Part shown: piece by piece, positions 63,243 through 64,000 of the stretch | Layout: each line of letters opens with the position of its first letter | Numbering within the stretch: position 1 is the stretch's first letter | NCBI GenBank assembly: GCA_024642565.1 | Contig: JAHEAV010000002.1 | Span: forward strand, 1-64,000 | DNA: 64,000 bases | Source of the DNA: Erythrobacter sp. | Lineage (GTDB): Bacteria; Pseudomonadota; Alphaproteobacteria; Sphingomonadales; Sphingomonadaceae | Direction of reading: 5' to 3' | Translations under genes and position numbers: made by a program | The notes under the pieces: model-generated | The model's database searches: none | What the model saw: the letters and a program-made list of their open reading frames with translations, nothing else | What the model was told of the DNA's origin: nothing

Positions 63243-64000
63243 TCATTGCCCGCTGCCGCGCCGGTATTTGTGGTGTTCGCTCGGCCGGACGGATTTTTCT
63301 TCCTCGCCCATGACCGTTTCCGCCTCGCGCAGCTTGCGGACATAGTCCTTGAAGTCCGTTGTGGTCAGGTCAAGCGCCACTGCATCGAAATGGGCCCAAT
63401 CGGTATCGCCCAGTTTCACATGTTTTTCGATCATGCGCGCGCCTGCCGCCACGGCCAGCGCAGAACCGAACCAGCCGTGATCATGACTGGAATAGCCGGG
63501 CACGATCCGCGGGTCCTGTTTCGCCAGCCAGGCATAGTGGCGCACAACGGCGACATTGCAGTCCTCCGCCGGGGTCGGATAGGCGGAATTGCATTGCAGA
63601 AGATGCAATTTCGGGCTGCGTTTGAAGGTATCGAGCACCCAGTTCTCAAAGCGTTTGTCCGTCATTCCGGTGCTGAGGACGATGGGGCGATCACAGGTCC
63701 GGGCAACCAGACCGAGAAATTCTGTGTGCTCGGAAATGGTCGATGGCAGTTTGATCGCCATCGAGCCGACATCCATCAGCAGGCGGTAGGATGGTTCGTC
63801 GAGCGCCGAAGCAAACCATTTGATGCGAAGGGACGTACATAGCGCATCGAGAAAGGCAAAATCGTCAGGGTCCAGTTCCAGTTGCTGGCGATAGTCGCGA
63901 AACGTTGTGCCGAATGGCGATTTGTAGGGCGCCGCAAGTTGCTGCGGTGAATAGAACGTCTCGATGTCCCGCTTCTGGACCTTCACATAATCGGCGCCTG
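63243..64000 (-). CDS. NeuB-family sialic/nonulosonic acid synthase (partial, runs off the window)
   Basis: The 252 visible residues begin inside the TIM-barrel (GADYVKVQKRDIETFY) and contain KWFASALDEPSYRLL, AIKLPSTISEH, IVLSTGMTD, LLQCNSAYPTP, GYSSHDHGW and MIEKHVKL. These are the PEP- and metal-binding motifs of NeuB/SpsE enzymes, which condense PEP with a hexosamine-type sugar to make a nine-carbon ulosonic acid. The frame stays open to the window edge and its N-terminus is missing. There is no C-terminal antifreeze-like (SAF) domain: the protein ends about 30 residues after the barrel. Confidence 0.88.
   Translation of the reverse strand, partial: GADYVKVQKRDIETFYSPQQLAAPYKSPFGTTFRDYRQQLELDPDDFAFLDALCTSLRIKWFASALDEPSYRLLMDVGSMAIKLPSTISEHTEFLGLVARTCDRPIVLSTGMTDKRFENWVLDTFKRSPKLHLLQCNSAYPTPAEDCNVAVVRHYAWLAKQDPRIVPGYSSHDHGWFGSALAVAAGARMIEKHVKLGDTDWAHFDAVALDLTTTDFKDYVRKLREAETVMGEEEKSVRPSEHHKYRRGSGQ

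Noticed and set aside
1-64000. CRISPR arrays, rRNA operons, complete prophage, toxin-antitoxin pairs, intact insertion sequences
   Set aside because: No regularly spaced repeats, no rRNA-like sequence, no phage packaging or capsid genes, no toxin-antitoxin pair, and only a truncated IS3 transposase were seen.

Overview
The window looks like a chromosomal piece of an alphaproteobacterium of the order Sphingomonadales (an Erythrobacter, Novosphingobium or Sphingomonas relative). The evidence is the high-GC coding sequence, the 180-kDa-type NAD-glutamate dehydrogenase, the DUF3576 lipoprotein, the leuS-lptE-holA run, a CYP153-like P450 and a gellan-type polysaccharide locus. The placement is inferred from gene families and was not computed.

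Layout. 37-1814: a tRNA-Leu(UAA) whose 3' 56 bp are repeated exactly at 1759-1814. Between the copies lie the wreck of a tyrosine integrase, a LuxR-type regulator fused to a secreted domain, and the tail of an IS3-type transposase: a decayed integrative element at a tRNA att site. 1979-6728: PilZ protein, FAD flavoprotein, a small coupled ORF, an STT3-like membrane protein and msrB. 6803-12831: CYP153-like P450, NatAB-type ABC exporter, queG, ferredoxin-reductase-type flavoprotein. 12884-17644: NAD-GDH. 17832-21380: a leftward run (small membrane proteins, XRE regulator, tiny lipoprotein, hydrolase, TPR protein, LLM flavin enzyme) facing phoD across a large inverted repeat. 23250-26201: thrS with a threonine-rich leader peptide and attenuator, followed by a TSUP permease. 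26371-34007: agmatine-deiminase-like enzyme, M28 peptidase, glnE-bcp-DUF455, M23 peptidase. 34141-36980: acyl-CoA synthetase coupled to a second P450. 37036-46384: galU, murA, RHH regulator, phbB, exported beta-rich protein, DUF3576, leuS-lptE-holA.

46567-64000 is an exopolysaccharide locus. The rightward arm holds a priming sugar-phosphate transferase, a small acidic membrane protein, an O-antigen-ligase-family protein, a Wza-like lipoprotein, a Wzc-like BY-kinase and an accessory protein. The leftward arm holds an acyltransferase, glycosyltransferases and a second polymerase-like membrane protein. A further glycosyltransferase follows, then a leftward set encoding a phage-tailspike-like beta-helix protein, a phage-type small structural protein, a KdsB-type CMP-sugar synthetase and a NeuB-type synthase that runs off the window. 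No Wzx flippase is in view.

The best candidates for something new are the thrS attenuator, the tailspike/adaptor pair inside the EPS locus with its own inverted repeat, the NeuB plus KdsB pairing, the palindrome controlling the XRE/membrane-protein operon, and several unannotatably small but well-signalled ORFs.
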